Shown here piece after piece: positions 35,154 to 43,741 of a stretch of DNA of 64,000 bases (positions are counted from its first letter, which is position 1; each line of letters opens with the position of its first letter). Both the position numbers and the translations under genes were made by a program. The stretch spans positions 930,001-994,000 of the forward strand of contig NZ_QQTO01000019.1 of the NCBI RefSeq assembly GCF_003351345.1. Direction: 5' to 3'. This DNA comes from Allobosea caraganae. Its GTDB lineage: Bacteria; Pseudomonadota; Alphaproteobacteria; Rhizobiales; Beijerinckiaceae. The notes beneath the pieces are model-generated. The model had not been told where the DNA came from, ran no database searches, and saw only the letters and a list, made by a program, of their open reading frames with translations.

Positions 35154-38100
35154 ATGCCGACCCTGCCTGTGAGACATCTTCGCGGCGCCCTGCTGGTGAC
35201 AGCGTCCACCCTGGCGATGACGATCGCGCTGGCGCCGTCGGCGCAGGCTCAGGGCACGATCACCTATGGCTCCGGCGAGTCCCGTAACGCCCCGATCGCG
35301 ATGACCGGCAACACCACATTGGAGGTGCCGAACGGGCAGCAATACATCTCGATCCAGGCGGGTGTGATCAGCGGAGCCTTCGGCATCGTCAAGACCGGGG
35401 GCGGCGCCCTTCGGCTTGACGGTGACAACACCTACACGGGCGGGACGAACCACACCGCAGGCCTGCTCCTGGTGGGGCACCAGAACGCGCTGGGCACGGG
35501 TGCCTTGACGATGGCGCACGGGACGTCGCTCTCGATCGGCGCCGGCATCACCGTCAACAATGCCACGATGATCACAGGCAGCGTTAGCATGATCTCGGCC
35601 GGAGGGACGCATGGTGGCGTCATCAGCGGCAGCGGCGAGCTCAACACGAGCGGCTTCGACCGGCTGATCCTCAGCGGAAACAACGTCTACACCGGCGGAA
35701 CGACCGTACAGCGCGGCATTCTCGCTCTCGGCAGCGCCAACGCCGCAGGAACGGGTTCGATAACCCTGGGCACCAACGCCGATGTCGGGCTGGCTCTCAC
35801 CGGCCATACCTACGCAAACAACGTCGTTCTGCAAGGCGGAGTCATCATCGCCGAGAGCGCGTCCGAGCTGAGCGGTACGATCTCGGGGACGGGTCCGCTC
35901 AGAAAGCGCGGTACCGGCGCGCTCACGCTCAGCGGCAGCAACAGCCACGCCTACACCGATCTCAACCAGGGCGCCCTGCGCGTCGCCAATAGCGGGGCGC
36001 TCGGCGCCGGCGTGCTGCGGATGAGCGGCGGCACGACGCTCCAGCTCGACGACGCGATCACCGTCGCCAACCGGATCGATCTTCAGGGGGATGCCGGCTT
36101 CCAGGTGGCCGCGGGCGCTGCCACGATCTCCGGCGCGATCGGCGAGGCCGGGCGCTTCATGGGCATCACCAAGACGGGGGCCGGCGAGCTGGCGCTGACG
36201 GGCGTGAACACCTACACCGGCAATACGCGCGTCCAGGCGGGACAGCTCACCTTCGCCGAGCTCGGCGCGCTGTCGCAGAACTCCTTTCTGATGATCGATG
36301 CCGGAGCCACGGCGCAGTTCCGGGCGACGCAGACGATCGGCGATCTCAGCGGCGCCGGCCGGCTCGATATCGGCGATAGCGGCGCCATCGTCGGCTATCT
36401 CGGCAGCTCGTCGCATTTCTCCGGCATCATCGAAGGCGACGGCCATTTCCATAAGATCGGCTCGGGCGAACTCAGGCTGAGCGGCGACGGCTCGCGCCTG
36501 ACCGGCGACATCCAGGTGATGAACGGTACGTTGCGGGTCGACGGAACCCTGGGTGACCTCAACGGCGTGCGGAACAGCATCAATGTCGCCGAGGGCGGCA
36601 CCCTGACCGGCAACGGCCATCTCGGCGCCGTCTGGGTCCATGACGGCGGCATCCTGCGCGGCATCCAGGGCGACAGCCTGCGCATGCACAGCCTGAATCT
36701 GTCCGCCGGCAGCGTCATCGACGTGGAACTCACGACGCCAGGTGCGACCGCCGGGCTGTTCGAGGTCAACAACAACCTGGTGCTCGACGGCCGGGTCAAC
36801 GTGGCGAATTACGGCACGTTCGGACAGGGCGTCTATCGGCTGGTCAACTATGGCGGGACGCTGACCGATAACGGGCTCGAGATCGGCACGGTGCCCGGTG
36901 GCACCGACCGCAGCCAGCTCGCGGTCCAGACCTCGGTCGTCGGCGAGGTCAACATCGTCAACGCGGCGCTGACCGAGCGCCTGTTCTGGGACGGCAGCGA
37001 CATCAGCCGCTGGAACAACGGCCGGGTCGATGGCGGTGCCGGCACCTGGAGCGGCGACATCGACAGCTTCACCACGGTCGACGGCGCGAGCAACGGCCGG
37101 CAGGCGCCGACGCCGGGCTTCGTCATCTTCCAGAACACCGGCGGCATGGTGATCGTCGACGACGGCCATTCGCCGATCGAGGTCACCGGCATGCAGTTCG
37201 CCGCCGATGGCTACGGGCTGATGGGTGGGCGCATCCAGATCAACGATCCCGAGACGATCATCCGCGTCGGCGACGGCACGGAGGTCGGGGCTGGCTATAC
37301 CGCGATCATCGGCAGTGTGCTCACCGGCTCGGGGCGCCTGGTCAAGACCGATTACGGCACGCTCGTCCTGACCGGCGCCAACGATTATGCCGGCGGCACC
37401 GAGGTGCGCCACGGCACGCTGGTCGGCAATAGCACCAGCCTGCAGGGCGACATCGCCAACAACGCGCGCCTGGTCTTCGACCAGCAGGGCGATGGGCAAT
37501 ACCGGGGGCTGATCTCTGGCTCGGGCACGCTGGTCAAGACGGGCGCGGGCCTGCTCGACGCGACCGCCAGGGACCATGTGGTCGGCAGCACCGTCATCGA
37601 GCAGGGCGTGCTCGAAGTCTCCGGCGGCAGCCAACTCGGCGCCGTGCGCAATGACGGCGCGCTCTCGGTCCATGCCGGGGCTGATGGCAGCTTCGCCTCG
37701 GAGATGTCCGGCAGCGGCGAGTTCTGGAAGCGCGGCATCGGCAACCTGACCCTGACCGGCACCAACACCTATAGCGGCGGCACCCGGATATCGGACGGCA
37801 CGCTCACAGGTGCGGCTTCGAGCTTCGGCACCGGCGCGATCGTCAACGATGCAGCCCTCGTCATCGACCAGGCCGTCGATGGCAGCTTCGGTGGCGGCAT
37901 CCATGGCAGCGGCGCCTTCACCAAGCAGGGCGCGGGGACGCTGACCCTGACCGGGGTCAACGACCTGGAGGGCGCAACCACCGTCGCCGCCGGCCGGCTG
38001 GTGCTGAACGGCTCGTTGCTGAACTCGGCTGTCACCGTGCAGAGCGGGGCCGTGATCAGCGGCAACGGCGCGACGGCCGACCTGACCGTGCTCGCCGGCG

Positions 38101-39719
38101 GCACGATCGCGCCCGGCAATTCGGTCGGCTCCTTCACCGTGGGCGGCAATCTCGTGCTGGCGCCAGGCTCGACCTATGCCGCCGAGATCGCCGGCAATGG
38201 CGACGCCGACAGCATCATGGTCGCCGGCCAGGCGACGATCGGCGGCAGCCGGCTCGCGGTGACCGCGCTCGACCCGCGGGTGAGCTACCAGAACGGCCAA
38301 TCCTACATCGTCCTGATGGCTGCCGGCGGGATCAATGGCAGCTTTGCCGAAGCCGTGACGCAGTCGGCCTTCATCGATGTCTCGATCGATCAGACCACCG
38401 AGGCGGTCGCCGTCTCGATCAAGGTCAAGGATGGCGAGCCGCAGCCGGATCCGGGCACCGATCCTCAGCCCAATCCCGAGCCGGGCACCGACCCCGGTTC
38501 AAATCCCGGCTCCCAGCCCGGCCCGGGCGCCAACCCGACTCGGGAGCCCCCCACGCTGTTCGGCCGGGTCGCGCAGACGCGCAACCAGCTCTCGACGGCC
38601 CGGGCGCTCGACACCCTGCCGCAGGTCGGCGGCACGCTGGCCCTCTACAACAGCCTGCTGATGCAGGACGCTCCGGGCGCGCGCGCCGCCTTCGACCAGC
38701 TCTCCGGCGAAATCCACGCTTCGGCCAAGACCGCCTTGGTCGAGGAGAGCGGGGCGGTGCGCGCGGGGGCGATCGACCGGCTGCGCTCGGCCTTCGGCTC
38801 GGTCGGCGCGGCGCCCATGGCGACGATGAGCTACGGCTTCAGCGCCGACAAGGCCACGGCCGCGACCGGGCCGATGCCGAAGCGCCCGCAGGCTGAGCGT
38901 TTCGCGGTCTGGGGCCAGGGTTATGGCTCCTTCGGGCACAGTGACGGCAACCGCAACGCCGCCAGGCTCTCGCGCTCCAGCGGCGGCCTGATGGTCGGTG
39001 CGGATGTCGCAGTCTTCGACAACCTGCGCTTCGGCGCGCTCGCCGGCTATAGCCGCAGCGAGTTCGATGCCAAGGGCCGGGTCGATTCCGGGTCGAGCGA
39101 CAACTACCACCTCGGCCTCTATGGCGGCGGGCAGTGGGGCGGTATCGGGCTGCGCGCGGGCGCGAGCTACACTTGGCACGACGTGGACACCCGCCGCACC
39201 GTCTCCTTCACCGGCTTCGGCGACAGCCTGAAGGGCGGCTACAACGCTGGCACTGCGCAGGTCTTCGGCGAGCTCGGCTACCGCGTCGATCTCGGCCGGG
39301 TGGCGCTGGAGCCCTTCGCAGGGCTGGCCTATGTCAACCTGCACAGCGACGGCTTCACGGAGCAGGGCGGGGCGGCCGCGCTCGCCGCGCATGGTTCCGA
39401 TACCTCCGTCGGCTTCTCGACGCTCGGCCTGCGCGTGTCGAGCAGCCTGCAGGTCCAGGGCATGGAGCTGACCCTGCGCGGCACGCTGGGCTGGCGCCAT
39501 GCCTTCGGCGACACCACCCCGCTGGCGACGCTGGCCTTCGCCGGCAGCCGCGCCTTCTCGGTCGCCGGAGTGCCGGTCGCGAAGAATGCCGCCCTGGTGG
39601 AGACCGGGCTCGACCTCGCCATCGGCAACAGCACCACGCTCGGCCTGTCCTATACCGGCCAGCTCGCAGGCGATGCCCAGGACCACGCCTTCAAGGGCAA
39701 CCTCGCCGTCAAGTTCTGA
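35154..39719 (+). CDS. Autotransporter (type Va) with PATR-repeat passenger and beta-barrel
   Basis: A 1521-residue outer-membrane autotransporter. The signal peptide ends SAQA|QG at about residue 34. The passenger is a beta-helix made of autotransporter-associated repeats of the form ALTLSGSN..YT or TLTLTGVND; they occur about ten times between residues 80 and 960, e.g. GGGALRLDGDNTYTGGT, GAGELALTGVNTYTGNT and GIGNLTLTGTNTYSGGT. A non-repeat module at about 605-700 has RLFWDGSDISRWNNGRV. A Pro/Asp/Gly linker (about 1095-1130) joins a C-terminal pertactin-type barrel (about 1250-1521) ending in the canonical aromatic residue (AVKF). It is divergent from the two-component operon, which may control it. 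The role is probably adhesion or surface interaction; no enzyme domain is seen. Confidence 0.95.
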   Translation: MPTLPVRHLRGALLVTASTLAMTIALAPSAQAQGTITYGSGESRNAPIAMTGNTTLEVPNGQQYISIQAGVISGAFGIVKTGGGALRLDGDNTYTGGTNHTAGLLLVGHQNALGTGALTMAHGTSLSIGAGITVNNATMITGSVSMISAGGTHGGVISGSGELNTSGFDRLILSGNNVYTGGTTVQRGILALGSANAAGTGSITLGTNADVGLALTGHTYANNVVLQGGVIIAESASELSGTISGTGPLRKRGTGALTLSGSNSHAYTDLNQGALRVANSGALGAGVLRMSGGTTLQLDDAITVANRIDLQGDAGFQVAAGAATISGAIGEAGRFMGITKTGAGELALTGVNTYTGNTRVQAGQLTFAELGALSQNSFLMIDAGATAQFRATQTIGDLSGAGRLDIGDSGAIVGYLGSSSHFSGIIEGDGHFHKIGSGELRLSGDGSRLTGDIQVMNGTLRVDGTLGDLNGVRNSINVAEGGTLTGNGHLGAVWVHDGGILRGIQGDSLRMHSLNLSAGSVIDVELTTPGATAGLFEVNNNLVLDGRVNVANYGTFGQGVYRLVNYGGTLTDNGLEIGTVPGGTDRSQLAVQTSVVGEVNIVNAALTERLFWDGSDISRWNNGRVDGGAGTWSGDIDSFTTVDGASNGRQAPTPGFVIFQNTGGMVIVDDGHSPIEVTGMQFAADGYGLMGGRIQINDPETIIRVGDGTEVGAGYTAIIGSVLTGSGRLVKTDYGTLVLTGANDYAGGTEVRHGTLVGNSTSLQGDIANNARLVFDQQGDGQYRGLISGSGTLVKTGAGLLDATARDHVVGSTVIEQGVLEVSGGSQLGAVRNDGALSVHAGADGSFASEMSGSGEFWKRGIGNLTLTGTNTYSGGTRISDGTLTGAASSFGTGAIVNDAALVIDQAVDGSFGGGIHGSGAFTKQGAGTLTLTGVNDLEGATTVAAGRLVLNGSLLNSAVTVQSGAVISGNGATADLTVLAGGTIAPGNSVGSFTVGGNLVLAPGSTYAAEIAGNGDADSIMVAGQATIGGSRLAVTALDPRVSYQNGQSYIVLMAAGGINGSFAEAVTQSAFIDVSIDQTTEAVAVSIKVKDGEPQPDPGTDPQPNPEPGTDPGSNPGSQPGPGANPTREPPTLFGRVAQTRNQLSTARALDTLPQVGGTLALYNSLLMQDAPGARAAFDQLSGEIHASAKTALVEESGAVRAGAIDRLRSAFGSVGAAPMATMSYGFSADKATAATGPMPKRPQAERFAVWGQGYGSFGHSDGNRNAARLSRSSGGLMVGADVAVFDNLRFGALAGYSRSEFDAKGRVDSGSSDNYHLGLYGGGQWGGIGLRAGASYTWHDVDTRRTVSFTGFGDSLKGGYNAGTAQVFGELGYRVDLGRVALEPFAGLAYVNLHSDGFTEQGGAAALAAHGSDTSVGFSTLGLRVSSSLQVQGMELTLRGTLGWRHAFGDTTPLATLAFAGSRAFSVAGVPVAKNAALVETGLDLAIGNSTTLGLSYTGQLAGDAQDHAFKGNLAVKF

Positions 39720-39736
39720 GGTCAGGCGAGGGGACT

Positions 39737-39770
39737 CCAGCCAGCGCGGTGATGAGCCTGCGCTGGCTGG
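39737..39770. terminator. Hairpin between the convergent autotransporter and hydratase genes
   Basis: CCAGCCAGCGC (39737-39747) and GCGCTGGCTGG (39760-39770) form a perfect 11-base-pair stem with a 12-base loop, then TTT. It lies 18 bases after the autotransporter stop and just before the stop of the convergent hydratase, so it can stop both transcripts. Confidence 0.6.
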
Positions 39771-39771
39771 T

Positions 39772-40557
39772 TTAGCCCGCGGTCACCGAAAGCGCGACCT
39801 TCCCAAGACCCTCGATCTCGAACTCATAGGCCTCGGCGGTCTTGGGGAAGCGGGTCGTGACCAGGCTGCCGGTCATGACGATGTCGCCGGCGCGCAGCGC
39901 CTCGCCCTTCGCGGCAAGGTGGTTGGCGAGCCAGGCGAGCGGGGCGAAGGGGTGGCCGAGCACGTCGCGACCATGGCCACGATCGACCTCGACGCCGTTG
40001 CTGCGGACGGTGCCGAGCACGGCGTCGAGCGCCGGCCAGCTGTCGCGGAACTCGGAGAGCACGATGCCGGCATTCCAGGAATTGTCGGCGACCAGCGAGA
40101 GGATATCGAGCTCGGCGTAGTTGGCGGCGCGGTCGTCGACGATCTCGATGGCGGCGCAGACGCCGCCGACATGGCCGGCGACGCTCTCGGCCGTGAAGGG
40201 CGCGCCCTGCGGCGGCAGGTCGGAGGCCATGCGGACGGCGATCTCGAATTCGAGGCCGAGCCGGCCATAGCCGGAGATGGCTACGCTTGCGCCGGACTGG
40301 TGGACGCGGTCAGTCAGCACCACGCCGGCAATCGGCGAGTCGATGCCGCACATCTGCTGCATGCGCTGCGAGGTCAGGCCGATCTTGTAGCCGACCGGCT
40401 TGCCGTGCTTCGCCTGGAGCAGCGGCACGAAGCGGTCCTGGATCGCATAGGCGTCGGCCAGCGACGCGGCGCCATTCGCCGCCGCGAAGGGCCGAAACGG
40501 CTCGCCCTGCTCATGCTCGCGCAGCAGGCGCCGCGCCAGTCCGTCCGCATCCAGCAT
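39772..40557 (-). CDS. 2-keto-4-pentenoate hydratase-like protein (MhpD family)
   Basis: A 261-residue cytosolic enzyme of the MhpD/2-oxopent-4-enoate hydratase and 4-oxalocrotonate decarboxylase family, acting on short unsaturated keto-acids. Typical parts are LADAYAIQDRFVPLLQAKHG, GYKIGLTSQRMQQM, EFEIAVRMASDLP with the metal-binding acids and AAIEIVDDRAANYAELD. PFAPLAWLANHLAAKGEALR and VMTGSLVTT follow near the C-terminus. It ends the minus-strand group amidohydrolase, SBP, hydratase. The group suggests decarboxylation and hydration of an imported aromatic- or lactone-derived acid. Confidence 0.87.
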   Translation of the reverse strand: MLDADGLARRLLREHEQGEPFRPFAAANGAASLADAYAIQDRFVPLLQAKHGKPVGYKIGLTSQRMQQMCGIDSPIAGVVLTDRVHQSGASVAISGYGRLGLEFEIAVRMASDLPPQGAPFTAESVAGHVGGVCAAIEIVDDRAANYAELDILSLVADNSWNAGIVLSEFRDSWPALDAVLGTVRSNGVEVDRGHGRDVLGHPFAPLAWLANHLAAKGEALRAGDIVMTGSLVTTRFPKTAEAYEFEIEGLGKVALSVTAG

Positions 40558-40577
40558 CTTTATCTCCCCGGCCGCTT

Positions 40578-42155
40578 TCAGGCTTTATCGATGCCCCAGA
40601 AGACGGGGAATCCCTTGCCGACGCCGCTGATGTTCTTCCTGTATGCCGTGGCATAGAGATACTGGCCAAGCGGAATATAGGGCACGTCCTCGAAGGCCTG
40701 GACTTGGATCGCCTCGGCCGCCTTCTTGCGGCCGGCCTCGTCGGGGGCCGAGAGCCAGGAGGCGCGCAGCTCCTCCAGCTTGGGGCTGGTCGGCCAACCC
40801 GGCGCGGCGGCCGTGCCGTTGCTCCACAGCATGGTGTGGGTCATCGGGTTGAGCTGGTCGAGCCCGCCGGTGAAGTTGTCGATCACGCTCCAGCCGCCGG
40901 CCTCGACGCCGTCGCGCTTGGCGCGGCGCTGCACCACGGTGCCCCAGTCCGTCGCCTGATAGTCGACATTGAAGCCGAGCTTGACCAAGAGGTCGCGGCC
41001 GACCTCGGCGACGGCCGAGAGGATCGGGATGTCGGTCGCGCCGAGCATGACGATCTTCTCGCCCTTGTAGCCGGCGGCAGTGATGGCCTTGCGGGCCTCG
41101 TCTATGCTGAGGGGGGCGGGCATGCCGGCATTGCTCGCCATCGGCGTGCCCGGGCAGAAGAAGCCGACGCCGTCCTTCCACATCGACTTGTCGTCGCCGA
41201 CGGCCGCCTGCATGAAGTCGGCCTGCGCGACGGCGCGCAGCACGGCGCGGCGGATGGCGGGATTGTCGAAGGGCGGATGCAACTGGTTCATCCGCATGAT
41301 GCCGATATAGCCGGCCGGGTCCTGGATCTCGACCTTGAGGTTGGCGTCCTGCTTCAGGATCGGCAGCAGGTCGGGGATCGGCAGCTCCCACCAGTCGACG
41401 CTACCGGTCTGGAGGGCGGAACTCGCTGTCGAGGAATCGGCGATGGTGTGCCATTCGACCCGGTCGAACTTGACCACCTTGGGCCCGGCCATCCAATCCG
41501 TGGTGCCGGTCGGACAGGGAACGTAGCCGGCAAATTTCTCGTAGACGGCACGCGCGCCGGGCTGGCGCTCATCCGTCTTGAAGCGGAACGGGCCGCTGCC
41601 GACCATCTCGGTGACCTGCTTGAAGGGATCGGTCTGGGCGATGCGCTCGGGCATGATGGCGCAGAGATTGTTGGTCGCCTTGCCGAGCACGTCGGGCAGC
41701 TGCGGGAAGGGGCGCTTCAGCTTGAAGACGATCTTGCGATCGCTCGGGGCCGAGACCTCGTCGCAGGCCGCCATCAGCAGCATGCCCATGCTGTCGCGCT
41801 TGCCCCAGCGCTGGATGCTGGCGACGCAGTCGCGGGCGAGCACCGGGGTGTTGTCGTGGAACTTTAGGCCTTCGCGCAGGGTCAGCGTCCATTGCAAGCC
41901 ATCGTTCTCGACGACATGGCCTTCGGCCATCTGCGGCGAGGTGCGGAAGCTGCTGTCCTGGCCGTAGAGCGTGTCGAACACCATGGCGGCGTGGTTGCGC
42001 GTGACATAGGCCGTGGTCCAGACCGGATCGAGCACCGCGAGATCGGCCTGCGGGATGAACTTGAGGAGCTTCGTGCCCTGCGCCCGCACGATGGAGGGGG
42101 CGGCGAGGCTGCTCGCGGCCAGGGCCGAGCCGATCAGGAATTCACGCCGCCTCAT
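40578..42155 (-). CDS. Orphan peptide-type substrate-binding protein (family 5) with Tat-like signal
   Basis: A 525-residue periplasmic binding protein. The N-terminus RRREFLIGSALAASSLAA is a twin-arginine signal; the mature part starts GTKLLKFIPQADLAVLDPVW as in family-5 proteins. It carries LKFHDNTPVLARDCVASIQR and QTDPFKQVTEMVGSGPFRF, as family members do. No permease or ATPase genes are adjacent, so it would have to use another system, for example the DppBC-type permeases at 14302-16112, or act as a sensor or chaperone. Its ATG overlaps the amidohydrolase stop and a hydratase gene follows, so it is expected to feed that pathway. Confidence 0.9.
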   Translation of the reverse strand: MRRREFLIGSALAASSLAAPSIVRAQGTKLLKFIPQADLAVLDPVWTTAYVTRNHAAMVFDTLYGQDSSFRTSPQMAEGHVVENDGLQWTLTLREGLKFHDNTPVLARDCVASIQRWGKRDSMGMLLMAACDEVSAPSDRKIVFKLKRPFPQLPDVLGKATNNLCAIMPERIAQTDPFKQVTEMVGSGPFRFKTDERQPGARAVYEKFAGYVPCPTGTTDWMAGPKVVKFDRVEWHTIADSSTASSALQTGSVDWWELPIPDLLPILKQDANLKVEIQDPAGYIGIMRMNQLHPPFDNPAIRRAVLRAVAQADFMQAAVGDDKSMWKDGVGFFCPGTPMASNAGMPAPLSIDEARKAITAAGYKGEKIVMLGATDIPILSAVAEVGRDLLVKLGFNVDYQATDWGTVVQRRAKRDGVEAGGWSVIDNFTGGLDQLNPMTHTMLWSNGTAAAPGWPTSPKLEELRASWLSAPDEAGRKKAAEAIQVQAFEDVPYIPLGQYLYATAYRKNISGVGKGFPVFWGIDKA

Positions 42156-43090
42156 GGCCGCACCTCGTTCTGGTTGGGTTTCTTGTCGATGCGGTAGTAG
42201 CTGACCGCGTTGTCGTGGAAGATCGCGCGCTGCTCGCTGGCCGAGAACGGCTCCAGCATGTCCTTCAGCCGCTCGCAGACGTCAGTGAAGCTCATGCTTC
42301 GCCGCGCCACCGGATAGTCGCTGCCGAACAGGGTTCGCGACGGGCCGAAGGCCTCGACGATCGGCAGCACCGTCGCCTTGAGGTTGGCGAGCGAGCGGTC
42401 GGGGTCGTAGGCGCCGTAATTCGACAGCTTGATCGCGATGTTGGGCGCCTTGGCCATGGCGGCAAGCCCGGCGCGCCAACGCGCCAGGCCCTCGGCGTCG
42501 CGGTCGACCGGGCTGGCGCAATGGTCGACGACGAAGACCTGGTCGGGGAAGTCGAAGGCGAGCTTGGCGACGTCCTCGGCCTGATAGGGGTTCATCAGCA
42601 ATTCGAGCAAAAGGCCGTGCCGCTTCAGCAGCTTCAGGCCCTGCCGCCAGGCGGGATCGCCGAGGAGCGGCCTGTCGGTCCAGCGCTTCTTCGGGTCGGG
42701 GTGCCAGCGCACGGTCTCGCGCAGCCCGGCGACGGCGGGAAAGGCGGCCTGGCGCTCGACCATGCGTTCGGCGTCGGGCGCATCGAGCTTGGCGTAAGTG
42801 ACATAGCGCGTGGCGAGGTTGCCCGGCTTCTCGGCGGCCTCGAACCAGAGCGTCTCCTCGACCGGGTCGCGCTTGCGGTCCCAGAGTGCCTCGATGCAGA
42901 CGGTCGCGACCACGTTCTGGCCGGCGGCATCGGCCCAGTAGTCGGGCGCGAGGTAGTTCTTGCGCATGTAGGAGATGTCGCCGAGCGCGCCGATGCCCGA
43001 GGCCGCGTCGGTCAGCCAGGGATGGCGCTGCAGGCCGAGGTCCCAGAGATGGTGATGAGCATCGACGATCGGGCCGTCGTAGCGCGCCAT
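42152..43090 (-). CDS. Amidohydrolase family 2 (metal-dependent TIM-barrel hydrolase/decarboxylase)
   Basis: A 312-residue cytosolic protein of the amidohydrolase-2 family, which includes lactonases (LigI, L-fuconolactone/L-rhamnonolactone hydrolase) and decarboxylases. The metal site HxH is in IVDAHHHLWDLG, and the active-site arrangement FVVDHCASP, LFGSDYPVARR (catalytic Asp) is present. WLTDAASGIGALGDISYMRK near the start is typical of the lactonase-like branch. It is the first gene of a minus-strand operon (amidohydrolase, SBP, hydratase) and diverges from the Lrp regulator across 162 bases. The preferred guess is a lactonase for a sugar or aromatic lactone. Confidence 0.88.
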   Translation of the reverse strand: MARYDGPIVDAHHHLWDLGLQRHPWLTDAASGIGALGDISYMRKNYLAPDYWADAAGQNVVATVCIEALWDRKRDPVEETLWFEAAEKPGNLATRYVTYAKLDAPDAERMVERQAAFPAVAGLRETVRWHPDPKKRWTDRPLLGDPAWRQGLKLLKRHGLLLELLMNPYQAEDVAKLAFDFPDQVFVVDHCASPVDRDAEGLARWRAGLAAMAKAPNIAIKLSNYGAYDPDRSLANLKATVLPIVEAFGPSRTLFGSDYPVARRSMSFTDVCERLKDMLEPFSASEQRAIFHDNAVSYYRIDKKPNQNEVRP

Positions 43091-43252
43091 TCAATTCCCC
43101 CGCAGCCGGTTCCGCGCCTTGCCGCACTCGCGAGGGCGCAATGAAAGGCTCAATCTAGCCCAGGGCGCGCGATCTTTCTTTTCAAATTCGGCTGGTTCTG
43201 CGAGAGCCTTCGGCATGAACATTTCAAGGAAAGCCTGGAAGGCGAAACATTC

Positions 43253-43735
43253 ATGTCGATCAAGCTGGACCGGATGGATTTAAAGATCATCGAGGCCTTG
43301 CAGGAGGATGCGCGGCTGTCGAGCGCCGAGCTTGCCGAGCGCGTCGCGCTGACGGCCTCGCCGTGCTGGCGGCGGGTCAAGCGGCTGGAGGAGGAGGGCG
43401 TGATCACCGGCTACCATGCCGAGGTCGATCCGGCCCGGCTCGGCTACAAGGTCATGGCCTTCGTCCACATCTCGCTGGCGCGGAAGGACGCGGCCAATGT
43501 CCGCGCCTTCGAGGAGGCGGTCGCGGTCATCCCGCAGGTGGTCGCCTGCTATTGCGTCTCCGGCCGCTACGACCACCAGCTCACCGTCATCGCGCGCGAC
43601 CTCGAGGAGTTCGGCCAGTTCGCCCGCGACCAACTCGGCGCGCTGCCGGGCGTCGCCGAGGTCTACAGCGCCTTCGTGATGCAGAACGTCAAGACGCGCG
43701 GGCGGCTGCTGCCGCCGCTGGACGGGGCTGGTTGA
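43253..43735 (+). CDS. Lrp/AsnC-family transcriptional regulator
   Basis: A 160-residue regulator. The helix-turn-helix is LSSAELAERVALTASPCWRR (about residues 23-42), followed by the RAM/AsnC ligand domain (GYKVMAFVHISLARKD; YCVSGRYDHQLTVIARDLEE). It diverges from the amidohydrolase operon and converges, six bases apart, with the Gfo/Idh gene. Its divergent position suggests that it controls the amidohydrolase-SBP-hydratase operon, with an amino or keto acid as effector. Confidence 0.9.
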   Translation: MSIKLDRMDLKIIEALQEDARLSSAELAERVALTASPCWRRVKRLEEEGVITGYHAEVDPARLGYKVMAFVHISLARKDAANVRAFEEAVAVIPQVVACYCVSGRYDHQLTVIARDLEEFGQFARDQLGALPGVAEVYSAFVMQNVKTRGRLLPPLDGAG

Positions 43736-43741
43736 CGAGGC

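Noticed and set aside
35037-38300. A 1087-codon open frame antisense to the autotransporter
   Set aside because: It runs opposite to a well-supported protein with repeats and signal peptide, is full of Arg/Ala/Asp/Val from composition, and has no start context or family motif.
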